Of a stretch of DNA of 64,000 nucleotides, positions 24,546 to 36,224 are shown in pieces. The DNA is from Taxawa tesnikishii (nom. ined.) (taxonomy: Eukaryota; Ascomycota; Dothideomycetes; Dothideales). Within the stretch, counting starts at the first letter, position 1. The number at the start of each line of letters is the position of its first letter. The stretch covers positions 1,488,001 to 1,552,000 of the forward strand of contig JAPDRO010000002.1 in assembly GCA_030247885.1 (NCBI GenBank). The letters run 5' to 3'. The notes below the pieces were generated by a model. That model was not told the origin of the DNA. It did not search any database and worked only from the letters and a program-made list of their open reading frames with translations. The translations under genes and the position numbers were made by a program.

Positions 24546-25116
24546 GGTGGGGATTGCGCAACGGAATATCTTTTGGAACGTAAAATGTCGTAACTACTTA
24601 GTTTGTAGATTTAACTTTCTAGATTCAGCTCGGGAAAGTCCGCAGTGGGGCCGGCATTTGAGCCTCAAAGCTTGGCATATCAGTTTCCCTCAGCGGTTTT
24701 CGAGCATCATGTCACGCTAGCAAGGTGAATGACCTCCCCAGACGCCTCAAAGATATTTCAAGAACGGATCAGCGAATGCCAAACTGATCCATTTGAGGGA
24801 CCCTATCTACAACGCCCCTTTCAAAAGAGAACATATTCCGAACGCGAACGGACAGTAGTAGCAAATGAAGGGACTCGCGGCTGGCACCAAATCTGACAAC
24901 ATACCCGTCTTTGAGGTATGACTGTGCCTTAGTGAGTGCACCTTGTTGCTCGGGTATCCCCAGAGATGTCGTGAAACTAGAAAAGCGCCCTTGCGCCAGC
25001 CACGCCATGACGAGCAGAAGATGGAAGGAGATATGACCGGTCTATCGCGGGAAATGCTTAGAAGCATGCAATGACAATGGGAGTCGGGTTGGCTGGACCA
25101 TTTTCATTGTCCAAGA
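24546..25116. other. intergenic, NOP6 upstream / Rac downstream
   Basis: 571 bp with no supported gene or repeat. Confidence 0.5.
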
Positions 25117-25983
<867 letters not shown>

Positions 25984-26867
25984 GTTGAAGGCCTAGGACT
26001 GATCGGGATCTTGGCAGAGGCAGAAGAACACACAGCGTATGCGTAGGGTTCTATCGATTTGGCGGGTTAGAAATGCGGCCGTCCCATACACTGGGGTTAA
26101 ACGGGTGTACCTGGTCGGAAGGGTCCTCTTCAACGGCGAATGCTTCACTCTGTTGTTGGCAAAAGTATGCAACAGAGCTTCCCCGGCAATACCTTGCAGG
26201 TATATCTCCTCTTCGCTGGTGTCGTCTGGACACGCAGGACACGTTCAAGGCGGGCTACCCCAAGCGGAGATTGGATGGTTGAGAGTCGCGCGGAACGAAC
26301 CGAGTCGCGATCGATTCGCGTGACTGGCGATGGACGGGCGTGATAAGAGTACTGGGCGCTTTCAGCCGTAAGACCAAGAGGAAATAGAACGAACGGACAA
26401 CTATGCGCTGGACGACATGCACATCAGAATGTGCTTCGCGCCTCTTGTCCCGTCCCTCCCTAGATAGACCCTTGATGTGGAGCTAGCTAGTACCCGGCCG
26501 GCCAGATCGCTGAGGTGCCGGTCTTGGCGCTGCTGTACGGCTATAACATCATCCACGTATATGTATGTATACTACGTCAAAGGCAAGGCAGTTTCTACGA
26601 TGATATCTTTCGGAAGATGCGCTTCGTTCGGCTCCTAGCGTTTTTGTAAACTCTCTTACTGCTTACTTCAAGCTACTATTGTTCCTTGCGCGTTTCCTGT
26701 CTTTCTGCTGCCGTCTTTATCCTACGCACAACTTTGCGATCAAGGATGAAAAATCCGTGAGAAGGAGGTTGTGGAGAAGGCCAGTACTATTCAGTGTCGC
26801 CGTGTAACAAACAACGTGCATTGGGTATCATACTTGTCGCCGAAGTGGCAATGTCCGGTTCCTCACA
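25984..26867. other. intergenic, Rac upstream region
   Basis: 884 bp holding the Rac promoter and the LRP1 3' region. No gene is supported. Confidence 0.5.
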
Positions 26868-27724
26868 TCATCTCCTTCGCTCTCTTGTCCTCCAGCTCTC
26901 GCGCCCTTTCCCCACGACTTTTCTCTTCTTCTTGCTCCGCTTGCCTCCTTCCTGCTTAGGTATGGGACCTTTGAGCAGCGCTTGGAACGCTTCGCTTGCC
27001 GCTTTAGGAGCCACATGCGATTTCTGACGTTTGGCCGCCTTTTCGGCAATGTCCGTCTCTGATGTTGCTGTAGATCCGTCTGCCACCGTCGTGGGATCGG
27101 ATACGTCTGCCTGCTCAAGTTTGCTCCTTCTTATCTTCGACTTGCGCGTAGACTGCCCTGCCCGCGCTGCCTGCGCAGCCTCTTCTTCCTCTGAGTCGCT
27201 GCTTGGTTCCTCCTGAACGAGCCCTCCATCATCATCCGCCTTCATTTTTTCGCCATGTTCTCGAACCGTATATGACTTCCCACTCTCTCCGTCATATCCT
27301 CGAATTTCCTTTTCGCGCCAGCCTTCTCCCTCTCCATCTGCTCCGCCCTTTCCCGGTTATACTTCTCATTCCCGGCCAGCGCATGCTTGACGAAGCGTCC
27401 TGCTGCGTCCTTGTCCAGGGTCGTGTTCCTCTTCACACCGGCAGATTCTGCGAGTTTGATCTTTTCGAAGTACTGCTTTACGCGAGTGAGTTCGCGGAAG
27501 ACCGGGTGATTCTTCGCATCGGTGCCGTTCAGGCGCAAGTAAGAGAATAGCAGTGACTCAATTGCATATGTTACTAGCACGTAAAGCTTCGCTTTGTCGA
27601 GCAGCGGCAATTTGCTAGTACTGGCGGAGAGCGCGTTGTTGAGGAGCGGCGCAAGTGATTCTTCCAGGTCATCGATGTTGCCTGCCAGATCATCCAGCAT
27701 GGGATGGAGATCCGCAGTGTCCAT
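26868..27724 (-). CDS. LRP1: exosome cofactor LRP1/Rrp47 (C1D family)
   Basis: Intronless, about 285 aa from ATG 27724-27722. The N-terminal 110 residues form the helical Sas10/C1D domain (LDDLAGNIDDLEESL, LYVLVTYAIESLLFSYLRL, NHPVFRELTRVKQYFEKIK), the part that binds Rrp6. An acidic Ser/Glu stretch and a basic Lys-rich C-terminus, typical of RNA-binding Rrp47 tails, follow. It is nuclear and works with the exosome in 5.8S and snoRNA 3' processing. The frame is one T/A short in the run 27245-27250, right after RFENMAKK; with it the acidic tail (MKADDDGG) continues in frame. Confidence 0.88.
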
Positions 27725-28016
27725 GGCTAGGGATTCCGGACAAGTATGAACTTGTGGTTGAGAAGAACAGGCGTACTGAATTTCTTTGCGACGGAAGAGC
27801 TGCAGCACAAGTCAAGATCACTTATCCCATCAGATCTGCCATGCGTCTGCCGGACGTCTGTGATTGGACAGAATCTGATCACCCTCGGCAAAGCCCGCCA
27901 GGGTTCCAGCAGCTTCTCATCGCCGTCACGGCTTTTGTATAACATCAACCACATCGACCTTCACTTCCACGCAGCATCCCCTGTCCATCTCGAACAACTA
28001 CACCAAACTACACAAC
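27725..28016. promoter_or_regulatory. bidirectional promoter, LRP1 / MIX17
   Basis: Only 292 bp separate the two divergent start codons, so both promoters overlap here. Confidence 0.55.
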
Positions 28017-28567
28017 ATGCCTCGCCAGTCTCGCGGTTCCTCTGCACCACCAAGGCGCCCAGCCGTCGCCCCGGCCCGCCCTTCGGCGCCGCCACAACCC
28101 CAGGCCCGCCAGGCATCTACCATGGCCCACCCCCAGCGCAACAGCACGCTCCTCCACCACAGCAACATGCTGCGCCAGCGCAGCAGAGCCAAGGGCCAGG
28201 TCTTTTCGGACAGATGGCCAGCACAGCTGCGTAGGTTCCACCATCGTCTCTAGTTCTATCCTGTGATAGCATTGTGCTAACATACCGTAGTGGTGTCGCA
28301 GTCGGTAGCTCCATCGGCCACGCCATCGGTGGTTTCTTCGGTGGCGGTTCCTCTGCTCCTGTTGAGGCGCAGCAGCAAGCCCCGGCGGACCTAGCCAACA
28401 ACGGCACCTACACCTCGTCATCGTACCAAGCGCCTAAGGTCTGCGAGACCGACGTCAGCAACTTCCGCCGTTGCATGGACCAGAACCAGGGAGATCTGAC
28501 CATCTGCGGATGGTATCTTGACCAGCTCAAGGCTTGCCAGCAGGCCGCTAGCCAGTACGGTTCGTAG
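28017..28567 (+). CDS. MIX17: mitochondrial twin CX9C protein (MIX17 / CHCHD2-10-like)
   Basis: Two exons, 28017-28230 and 28291-28567, 163 aa. The N-terminus is a basic, Pro/Ala-rich targeting sequence (MPRQSRGSSAPPRRP), followed by a Pro/Gln-rich segment, a Gly-rich hydrophobic helix (GSSIGHAIGGFFGGG) and a C-terminal CHCH fold with two exact CX9C pairs: CETDVSNFRRC and CGWYLDQLKAC. It would be imported through Mia40 to the intermembrane space. One C is missing in the run 28130-28134 (C5), so the Pro/Gln segment switches frame; adding one gives 492 nt. Confidence 0.88.
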
Positions 28568-28995
28568 AGAAGGGTAGAGCGGGGCAAAGAAGCATTTGAC
28601 GGTGCATGAAAGGGAGTAATTGGGAACAAGGATGGAAAGTGTTGTATATACCTAGGACGAGCCCACGTTGAATTGGTCAGACGTGTTTCTCCACTCATCT
28701 GCTGAAAACGCTTAAAACGTACAATTGATCCATCATCCAGTTCCATCTATTTGTCTACTTCGCCCTCAAAGCGCTCTCAACTGCACACGAGTTGGTGCTT
28801 TCTATCACACACACACAACACCCGAACACGATAGACTCTAACATCAACCTGGGAAAAAGCTTTTCACATGCAATCGTCTATCATGTACGCACATCGCTGG
28901 CTTTTTCTGACAACCCACCCAGCGATACCCATCGTAACAGTGTCCCAGACCTGATCCCTCACAAACATCCGCAGCAGAAAACCGCCACATCAAGC
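28568..28995. other. convergent intergenic, MIX17 / AspRS
   Basis: 428 bp of 3' sequence from two convergent genes. Confidence 0.5.
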
Positions 28996-30758
28996 TCAGG
29001 GAATCAACCGACTGGGATCGCGAGGGAACAGACTCGCCAATCTGATGTTCGGCAAACCCAGGTACAACATGACGATTCTCTCCAACCCGATACCGCCACC
29101 AGCGTGCGGCGGGCAACCATACCTGAAGGCGTTGACGTAGTCCCGCAGGCCATCAGAGTTGGGGTCGACAGGCGTAACGCCTTCTCTCATGCGCTTCTGC
29201 AAGAACTCGGCGTTGTGGATACGCTGAGCACCGGACAAGATCTCCTGACCACGCATGAAGAAGTCGTACGAGTTGCTGTAGCCAGCGTTCGGGTCCTCGA
29301 CCTTCTCGGTCGAGTGCGCAGGCGCGTCCAGTGCAGGCATGGTGTAGAAGGGCCTGATGGCCAAGGGGAACTTGTCGAGAACGTAGAAGTCGGTACCGTA
29401 CTTCTTCAGCACGAGGGCGCCCAGATGCTTCTCCTGCGGCGTGCTAAGGTCATCGAAGTCGCCGATCTCGATGCCGTCTTCGCGCAACATCTTGATACCT
29501 TCGGTCCAGGGTAACCGCGGTACCTCGCCAGATTCGGGAAGCTTGAAATCCTCGACGTTGTAGATGCTCCGCACGAGCTCCGTCTCGCGACTGTACCTTT
29601 CCCTGAGGCCTTTGAAGATGTACAGCATGAGGTCTTCCAGGACCTTCACGACTTCGTGGTAGTTTGTTTTAAACTCCATCTCCAGATCGAGACCAGTGAA
29701 CTCAGTCAAATGGCGGGCTGTGTTGCTGTTCTCAGCGCGGAAGACGGGTCCGACTTCCATCACGCGGTTGTAGCCGGCCGCGATCAGCATCTGCTTGTAA
29801 AGTTGAGGCGATTGGGCGAGGTAGGCCTTCTTCTCGAAGTAGGTGACCTCAAACACGTTCGCGCCGCCTTCTGATGGAGCACCAAGGAGCTTGGGTGTCT
29901 GAATACCCGTGAATCCCTTGCTACGCAGGAACTCCTGGAAAAGCGCAACCACACCGTCTTTGATCGTGAAGATGGCGCGGTTGTGCTTGCCCCGAAGGTC
30001 AATGACACGGTTGTTGAGTCTTGTGTTGAGCGTGACCACTGGGCGGCCTTCGGGGTCCTTCGCTTCCTCTTCTCCCTCAGTAGGTAGCGGCCTCTCAACG
30101 TCGGTGACCTGCATGGGCAGCACCTCAGCCTTGGCCTCAACGTAGATCTTCTTGACGTGAATCTCCAGGTGGCTGATGGTAGCACTGTTGACCGGCTCCT
30201 TGGGCTTCTTGACCACACCGTGCACCAGCACGATAGACTCGTTGGGTATCGTTGTGGTGAACTTGACCATCTGTCTACTCAAAGTCTCGCTCGCAGCAAC
30301 AACGGCTTGGATGGTGTCGAAGCCCTGCTTGAACATGGGAAAGGCAAGCTTGGCACTCTGTGGACGAACATTGACGACGCGTGCTCTGAAGATGATGGTA
30401 TCGCCGCCCGATTCATCCATTGAGGAGGTTTCGGAGTACTTCTTGGCGACTTCGGCCAGGTCTGCCCACTTGTCGCCGGTGGACTCATACTGTTGCGCTC
30501 CAAGAGTAGGCAGAATTCCATAGTCCTCCTTCGAGATGTCGTTGGCCTCCTCTTGCTTCTTCCGAGCCTCCTCCTCAGCCTTGAGCCTCGCCTGCTTCTC
30601 TGCCTTTTCCTTGGCTTTGGCCATCTTCTTCAGTTCGCTCTTGGAGGGGCCTTTTGCGCCTCGACCGTGGGCGCATCTTCCTTTGGCCTTTCGGGTAGGT
30701 TCTCCGCTGGCGGAATCGACTGGGCCTGGTTGCCCTCGAGGGCATTTTCGTCAGCCAT
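28996..30758 (-). CDS. DPS1: cytosolic aspartyl-tRNA synthetase
   Basis: Intronless, about 587 aa from ATG 30758-30756. The N-terminal extension is Lys/Glu/Ala-rich (MAKAKEKAEKQARLKAEEEA), the RNA-binding helix known from yeast AspRS. An OB-fold anticodon domain (FRARVVNVRPQSAK) and the class II catalytic core follow, with motif 2 FRAENSNTARHLTEF and motif 3 GGGIGLERIVMLYL; the end is LFPRDPSRLIP. It attaches Asp to tRNA-Asp in the cytosol. The frame is one base short at 30646-30649 (G4, C4 on the coding strand) inside the N-terminal extension, so the given sequence splits off the first 37 or so residues. The catalytic body is unbroken. Confidence 0.95.
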
Positions 30759-32053
30759 AGTGAGGTCTTCGGTGTAGACAAGGTCGTGTGAGAGTTCAAG
30801 CAAGAAGGTTGAAACAATGTCAGGACGTGCTCTCTGAAATACTCCATAATAAACGGCGGGGTCATTTATGCGCGAAGTGGGCTGTGAGTCGAACTCTTGG
30901 CACCTCCTCGACACTCACAGTCACGGTTTGCAGTCACCACTTATATTGCCATTGTGTATAGTCGAGCGATCTCGCCAACCATGCACCAACACGGATAGTG
31001 GCCTCAATGTGGGTACTCATCCTGTCAAAGAAGTCTCTGGCATCCACCGACAGCGTCCATGGGCTGGCTACTATCTCAAGGCGACATGGTGTTTTCTCTT
31101 CTTGGTTTCGTTAATCTTGTGCGTCCGTTATCCTCTGATGACTAGCAGAGTGCTAGTTCCTTCGTAGTAGACCCCCTTTATCTCTGCCCTGCTCCTCCCT
31201 CTTCCCTTCTGCTTACCAGTAGGAACCTCGAGAGGGCAATAGGCGAGTTTTGCGTTGCATCGGCATACCAGCAGCCACCACGGCCCCTTCACAGCTGAGT
31301 AGAGGAGTGGCTTCAATAGGGGCTCCTGTCCGGTGCTATTTGGGAACGACAAGAGGTTCGGCTGTGTCCTGGGCAAAGTCGCACTACAGCATGCGTAGCG
31401 CTCTCCGAGATCAAGCATGCAATCCAGTCGGAACGGACAAGATTTCAAATACTCATAGTGTTTGGGGAAATGACCATTGATTGGAACTCGATTCTGTACA
31501 TCATACACCATGATGGTTGAGATACCACAGGGACGTGAAACGTTGATGTTCTCAAGCACTTTTCGACTCTGCAAGTGACAGCCAAGCCGAACATGTGTTA
31601 CTATACGAAGGACCGTTTGTTCCTCGCCACGAGGGATCGTGATTTGGAATGTTAAGAGCGACCGACGAGCAGCATGTGATCGGGACGTCGGTGTATGCCG
31701 CTGCCACGTCTGAACGTTCACTGAACATCCATTTGGCAGATGCGAGTGACTGTCCTTCCATCACTCTGCCACTTCAATTGGTAGTGGAAGCTCTCTTGTT
31801 CGGTGTCACAACGCCTAGACAACTGCCTTTCTGAGCCGAGTTGTGTGGCAGTCGCATGCAGGAAGCCGCTGCTCAGTGACTTGGTGCGCCGAATGTGCAA
31901 CACACACGCCGGGCAACCACGATACAAGCGGTGAAAGGACAACTCCACCCTACCGTCTGTCGATCGAAAATGTCTCAATCACGTTGATTCCGCCGCTCCA
32001 TCTCTATACCGCAGCAGTGAGACGCTTCTGTTCTCAATCTTTCCGCTCCAGTC
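30759..32053. other. intergenic, 1.3 kb
   Basis: A divergent region upstream of AspRS and the zinc transporter. A 197-codon open frame on the minus strand (31128-31721) has no recognisable features and looks random. Confidence 0.5.
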
Positions 32054-33636
32054 ATGGCTCCCTCGTTATCCGACACTTCGACTCCCGAGCAGCAAGGCGC
32101 GTCTACTCCCAACTCTCCCGCCCTAGACATAGCTCCTTCATCATCCAGTAATCCTACTCGCGAGCAGCCAGCTACGCTTCGGACTTCCTCAACATCTCCA
32201 CGAACGCGCAAACTCTATGCGGTCATCACAATATCCTTTGCTTTCTTCATCGCGGAAATTATTGGTAAGCCTGCAAATCGCAAAGGAAGTCATATCCTAG
32301 TTCACTGAACATATGTAGTCGGATTCCGTACCGGCTCTCTGGCCCTGGTGGCCGACGCTTTCCATTATGTGCGTCGACAAAGAGCCTCCATTAACCCTCT
32401 TTTTCTGACCATATCTTAAGTTCAACGACGTCATCGGCCTTGTTGTAGCGCTTGTCGCTCAAAAGGTAGAGTCCCAGCCAGGACCTTTCCCAAAACGTTT
32501 CGCTTATCATACATCCAGTTGTCCGAGCGCACGAATGCACCAAGAAGATTGACTTTCGGCTGGACAAGAGCAACAATCCTGGGCTCGTTCTTCAATGGGA
32601 CATTTCTCCTGGCGTTGGGGGTTAGCATCTTCCTCTCAGCCATAGAACGTTTCATCAACGTCCATCGTCAGTTGGACTTCACCGGCTTGCTCGTTGGCCT
32701 ACTGACTGATTACAGGGATTGATCATCCGCTTCAGGTGGTGATCTTGGGGGCTGTCGGATTGACTTTGAACATTCTTAGCGTCTTGATCGTGCATGGTAC
32801 CTTTCCCGACCTTCATCGTCAACGCAGCTGCTCACAGCGCCTAGAACACCACCACCACCACCATCATCATCCAGGATCTCATCCTGTGTCCAACTCAAGG
32901 GATCTTGATGCAGAGCTTGTTCGTTGCCTCCCACATGCTTTTCAATCAACCACTGACCATCGTGCAGGAGTCAGCATTACCTCCAGACTCTGCTATCTCC
33001 TCACACAGTCGCGCCGATATTGGTATGCAAGCGGTGTTGCTGCATGTCCTGAGCGATGCCCTGAACAACCTAGCTGTCATCGCAGCTGGCTTGATCATCA
33101 TGTTTGTCAAGTCGCCGGGCAAATACTATGCCGATCCAGCCATCAGCGTTGCCATCGCGCTCATGATCTTTTGCTCTACGCTACCACTCAGTAAGACCTC
33201 TTCCCTTGAGGTTGCGGTGCAAGGCTGACGGTGTACAGCATGGAAGGCCGGACGGTTATTGCTGGGCAGCATACCTGACGGGCTCAACGTTGCCGAAGTC
33301 ATGGCGGTGCTAGAAGCCATTCCGGGCGTTCAGTCTGTTCACGAGTTACAGATATGGTGCCTGAGCCAGGAAAAGGTGCGGGCTAATGTGCATGTCGTGG
33401 TCTCTGAGGACATGCCATATACGAAGAACGAATGGTTGAGAAGCGTGGCCAAGTGTCTGAACCATTTTGGCATCGTTGACATGACGGTGCAAGTGGAAGA
33501 CGGGGCAGGTGTCAGTGATAGAGCTGACAATGGTAGCGAGGGGACCGGTATGAGCAGAGACCTGGGGCATTGGACTAAACATGCGCGGAATGTACGGATG
33601 ACAGAAATTCTCGATGGGCACGCTGCCCTCGCGTAG
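32054..33636 (+). CDS. cation diffusion facilitator (ZRC1/COT1-type zinc transporter)
   Basis: Eight exons (32054-32264, 32319-32368, 32421-32465, 32519-32666, 32716-32796, 32845-32885, 32968-33190, 33239-33636) sum to 1,197 nt, 398 aa, intact. Six TM helices are expected. The two zinc-site motifs are HYFND in TM2 (ADAFHYFNDVIGLVVAL) and HVLSD in TM5 (LLHVLSDALNNLAVIA). A His-rich loop with eight consecutive His lies between TM4 and TM5, encoded by its own 41-nt exon. The C-terminal cytosolic domain has IPGVQSVHELQIWCLS, the ferredoxin-like fold. It moves Zn2+ (perhaps Co2+) out of the cytosol, usually into the vacuole. Confidence 0.92.
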
Positions 33637-34457
33637 ATAGCGGCCGTAACGCAACTCTGGTGGTTGTTCCAAACACTGTCAAAGTAGAGCAGTAAGGACG
33701 TACCTCAAGGCAAAGCCCAGCTGCGGGTACCGACATGGTGCAAATTGTGTGGGAACGAGTGGATGACTTACGGACCCCTAAGCTAGCGGGCAGTAATCGA
33801 ATCCCTCCGGAACGTCCTCAATTGCATAGTTTGACGGCCGACATGTGATTATAGAAACGCCAGCGTTTATCTGCCGCAGCTGTATCTTAGTCTTTAGTAT
33901 GAGTTGTGAACTCCACTTACCGGCTCGGAGCACTGGAGATCCTCCAATAGAAGCTCGTACGGACGGTCTCAATCACGCCAGCCAGCAGAGAATGGAAGGT
34001 TGTCGAAATGCAAGCGGCTACCTGCAGGAGCTGTACCTACTGTCAAGATGTGAACTTCGGGTTTGAGTAACGGTCCAGAATGGCAGAGGTCCTGCTACGG
34101 GTCTTCCAATCGAAAGCGATTGACATGCTGGCTCGCACGAGAAACAGCCCCTGACTTGTGACGGTAAGCTTGGGAGATGTTAGGGTGCGGTTGAGAAGGG
34201 ACGTCGTCAATCAAAGCGCGCGGCCGGAGCGAGGCCTACTCAGCAAAACTTGCATTGTCGTCCGTAAGCCGGCCCTGAGCAAGCACCCAGACTCCCATAA
34301 TCGTCTTGCCATAAAACAGATCTCTACGGTTGGATCGCGCATCATGGGATCGTCCAGAGTCAACGCTACCGGGGTATCTTGATCCCGCAACTCCAGTAAA
34401 ATCCCACAGAAGTCCTTCCCAAACACACAAGAAGTGTCCTCAACCCAATAAGACGCC
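33637..34457. other. intergenic between convergent CDF and SPC19 genes
   Basis: 821 bp. Short minus-strand frames (34211-34430) look protein-like by eye but match nothing I know, and are left unannotated. Confidence 0.45.
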
Positions 34458-35029
34458 TCACTGGAAAGCCATACTCTTCCTCAACTGCCTTTCCCTTTGA
34501 CTTGCTTGGAGCTCCAGTCGACCAACGGCATAGCTCAATCTTTCCTTCTTCTGCCTTAATTGCTGCATCTTGACCTCCTCCAGCGAATTGATACCCTCAC
34601 CAGAGACAGCGTTCCCGAAGCCTGGAGTCTTCGCTCCGCCTTGTCTCGCAGACGTGGAATCTCTGGATAACCTTCCCTCTTGAAGTTCGCACTTGGCGAT
34701 GAGGGACTTTTCGCGACGCTCTAGCTTGTCGAGATAGGTATCCACGCGGTTGAGTAGCGATTCGACTTCGGGTTGTATCTCGGAAAGAAGGGCGGATTGG
34801 GCGTTCTGGAGGTCGGATTCCGAAACGAGCTCGTAGTGCTGTACTAGTCAATGCGACGGACGAAGAGAAGTATCTGCAGGGAGTCGCGCACCCTCGTTGT
34901 CTGGAGAACCTTGGCCAGGCGAGGGAAGTCATTGACGCCAGAATCGAGTATGTTTATAGAGGAGTCGAGGAGTTGCATGCTCGAACGCAGGGACGACACG
35001 CACCCTTCGAGGGCGCTTGTAGCGCTCAT
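34458..35029 (-). CDS. SPC19: DASH complex subunit Spc19
   Basis: Two exons, 35029-34892 and 34838-34458, giving 519 nt, 172 aa, frame intact. The N-terminus carries the family signature LEGCVSSLRSSMQLLDSS and DSGVNDFPRLAKVLQTTRHYEL; the rest is coiled-coil (LDKLERREKSLIAKCELQEGRL; VKMQQLRQKKERL). A structural subunit of the ten-protein DASH/Dam1 ring that couples kinetochores to microtubule plus ends. It is fungal-specific, which supports the host assignment. Confidence 0.93.
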
Positions 35030-35290
35030 GCTGTGGAGTGTCTTTTAATGGACGTCTGTGTCTCGATGTTCAAACAAGTGTTCAGATTGGCGCGCATGTC
35101 TTCGAGTGTGACCTGCTCGTGCTAGTTGCTTCAGTAAACATACATACAATGCTTAGTCATACACGATGCTTGGCGAAGCCATCGCGGCGCATTCAATCAA
35201 TGAGAAGCTCGTCCAGACAGACTCAAAGTCACCGAACCGCCCGCTCTATACCCTCCTACACCCCTCTCAAACACTCATCACACCGTCAAA
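35030..35290. promoter_or_regulatory. bidirectional promoter, SPC19 / ATP18
   Basis: 261 bp lie between two divergent start codons. A short CTC-rich stretch (ACCCCTCTCAAACACTCATC) precedes the ATP18 ATG. Confidence 0.5.
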
Positions 35291-35748
35291 ATGGCAGGCG
35301 AAGGTCTCCTCGGAAAGAAGTTTCCCGCTCCAGTTGGTACGATAGCAATGCTTGCGCTCCGCCTCAACAACGACTGACTCTGCAACAGCCCGGCCAATGG
35401 CCCCATTCTACATTGCCGGTACGCTCTCTACCTCTTCAATGAACGAAACTCTTCGGGCGGGAAGACCGGCGCAGCACAATCCTCCAGATACTGACACGAT
35501 CACTCAGGCGTCATCATCTTCTACGGCGTCAACTCCCTCGCTACCAGACTTGCCGACAGTCAGTCCACCCTTTCCCCTTCGCTTCCTCCCATATCCTTTT
35601 CTTCTTCTGCAACACCTATCTCCTCAACCTTCATGTCCGGATCGCAAAACTGACAGGAGTACGCACAATAGCCGACGAGTACAGGAACGACCCACGCAAC
35701 CCCAAGTCCAAGACTTCCCAGCAGGGCCACCACGACACTGCTCACTAG
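35291..35748 (+). CDS. ATP18: F1Fo ATP synthase subunit j (i/j)
   Basis: Four small exons (35291-35336, 35389-35418, 35508-35558, 35672-35748) give 204 nt, 67 aa. The sequence MAGEGLLGKKFPAPVARPMA is followed by a single TM helix (FYIAGVIIFYGVNSLA) and a polar C-terminal tail (DEYRNDPRNPKSK), matching Atp18 in size, order and composition. It sits in the Fo part in the inner mitochondrial membrane and helps dimerise the enzyme. It is too short and split for simple frame calling; I assembled it from splice sites. Confidence 0.9.
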
Positions 35749-36224
35749 ACGGATGGATACGGGGAAGATGGGCGGCTGTATGATGGCAGGGAGCTCTGAC
35801 TGGGTGACGTTCTCGGTTGATGCACCGTTGCGGACGAGCTTGTAGATATACCACAAATGCGATCGCAGAAAATCAGCCCTGAGCATCAAGCCGGATGTTT
35901 CATTTTAACTCACGGATTTCGGTGGCCTGTGAAGAACATAATTCTCATTGCAACCTTTATCACGAAACAAGCAGGGAAACGTGCCATGTTCCCAGCAAAT
36001 CCGGATTGCGATCATATCGGATAGAGAAGCGAGCAGAAGGACCAGCAATAGGCCCTCGGTCCTTCTCAGTATATGTTTCTACGTTTCATTTGCATGCATT
36101 AAGCGGACAGTCCGTTCTATCTTACAAATCTATTGTACAGTCCTGATTAGGAGGATAGAGGGTATCGCAGAAAAGCCGAGAGACCCATCAACTCCATCAA
36201 ATGCTCTTGAAATACACATCCCAC
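35749..36224. other. convergent intergenic, ATP18 / RSM22
   Basis: 476 bp with no supported feature. Confidence 0.5.

Noticed and set aside
31128-31721. 197-codon minus-strand frame upstream of the zinc transporter
   Set aside because: Random-looking composition, no signal or domain, no intron context.
32905-33228. Frameshift in the zinc transporter between the His loop and TM5
   Set aside because: An 82-base GT-AG intron (32886-32967) restores the frame with no change needed, so the gene is intact.
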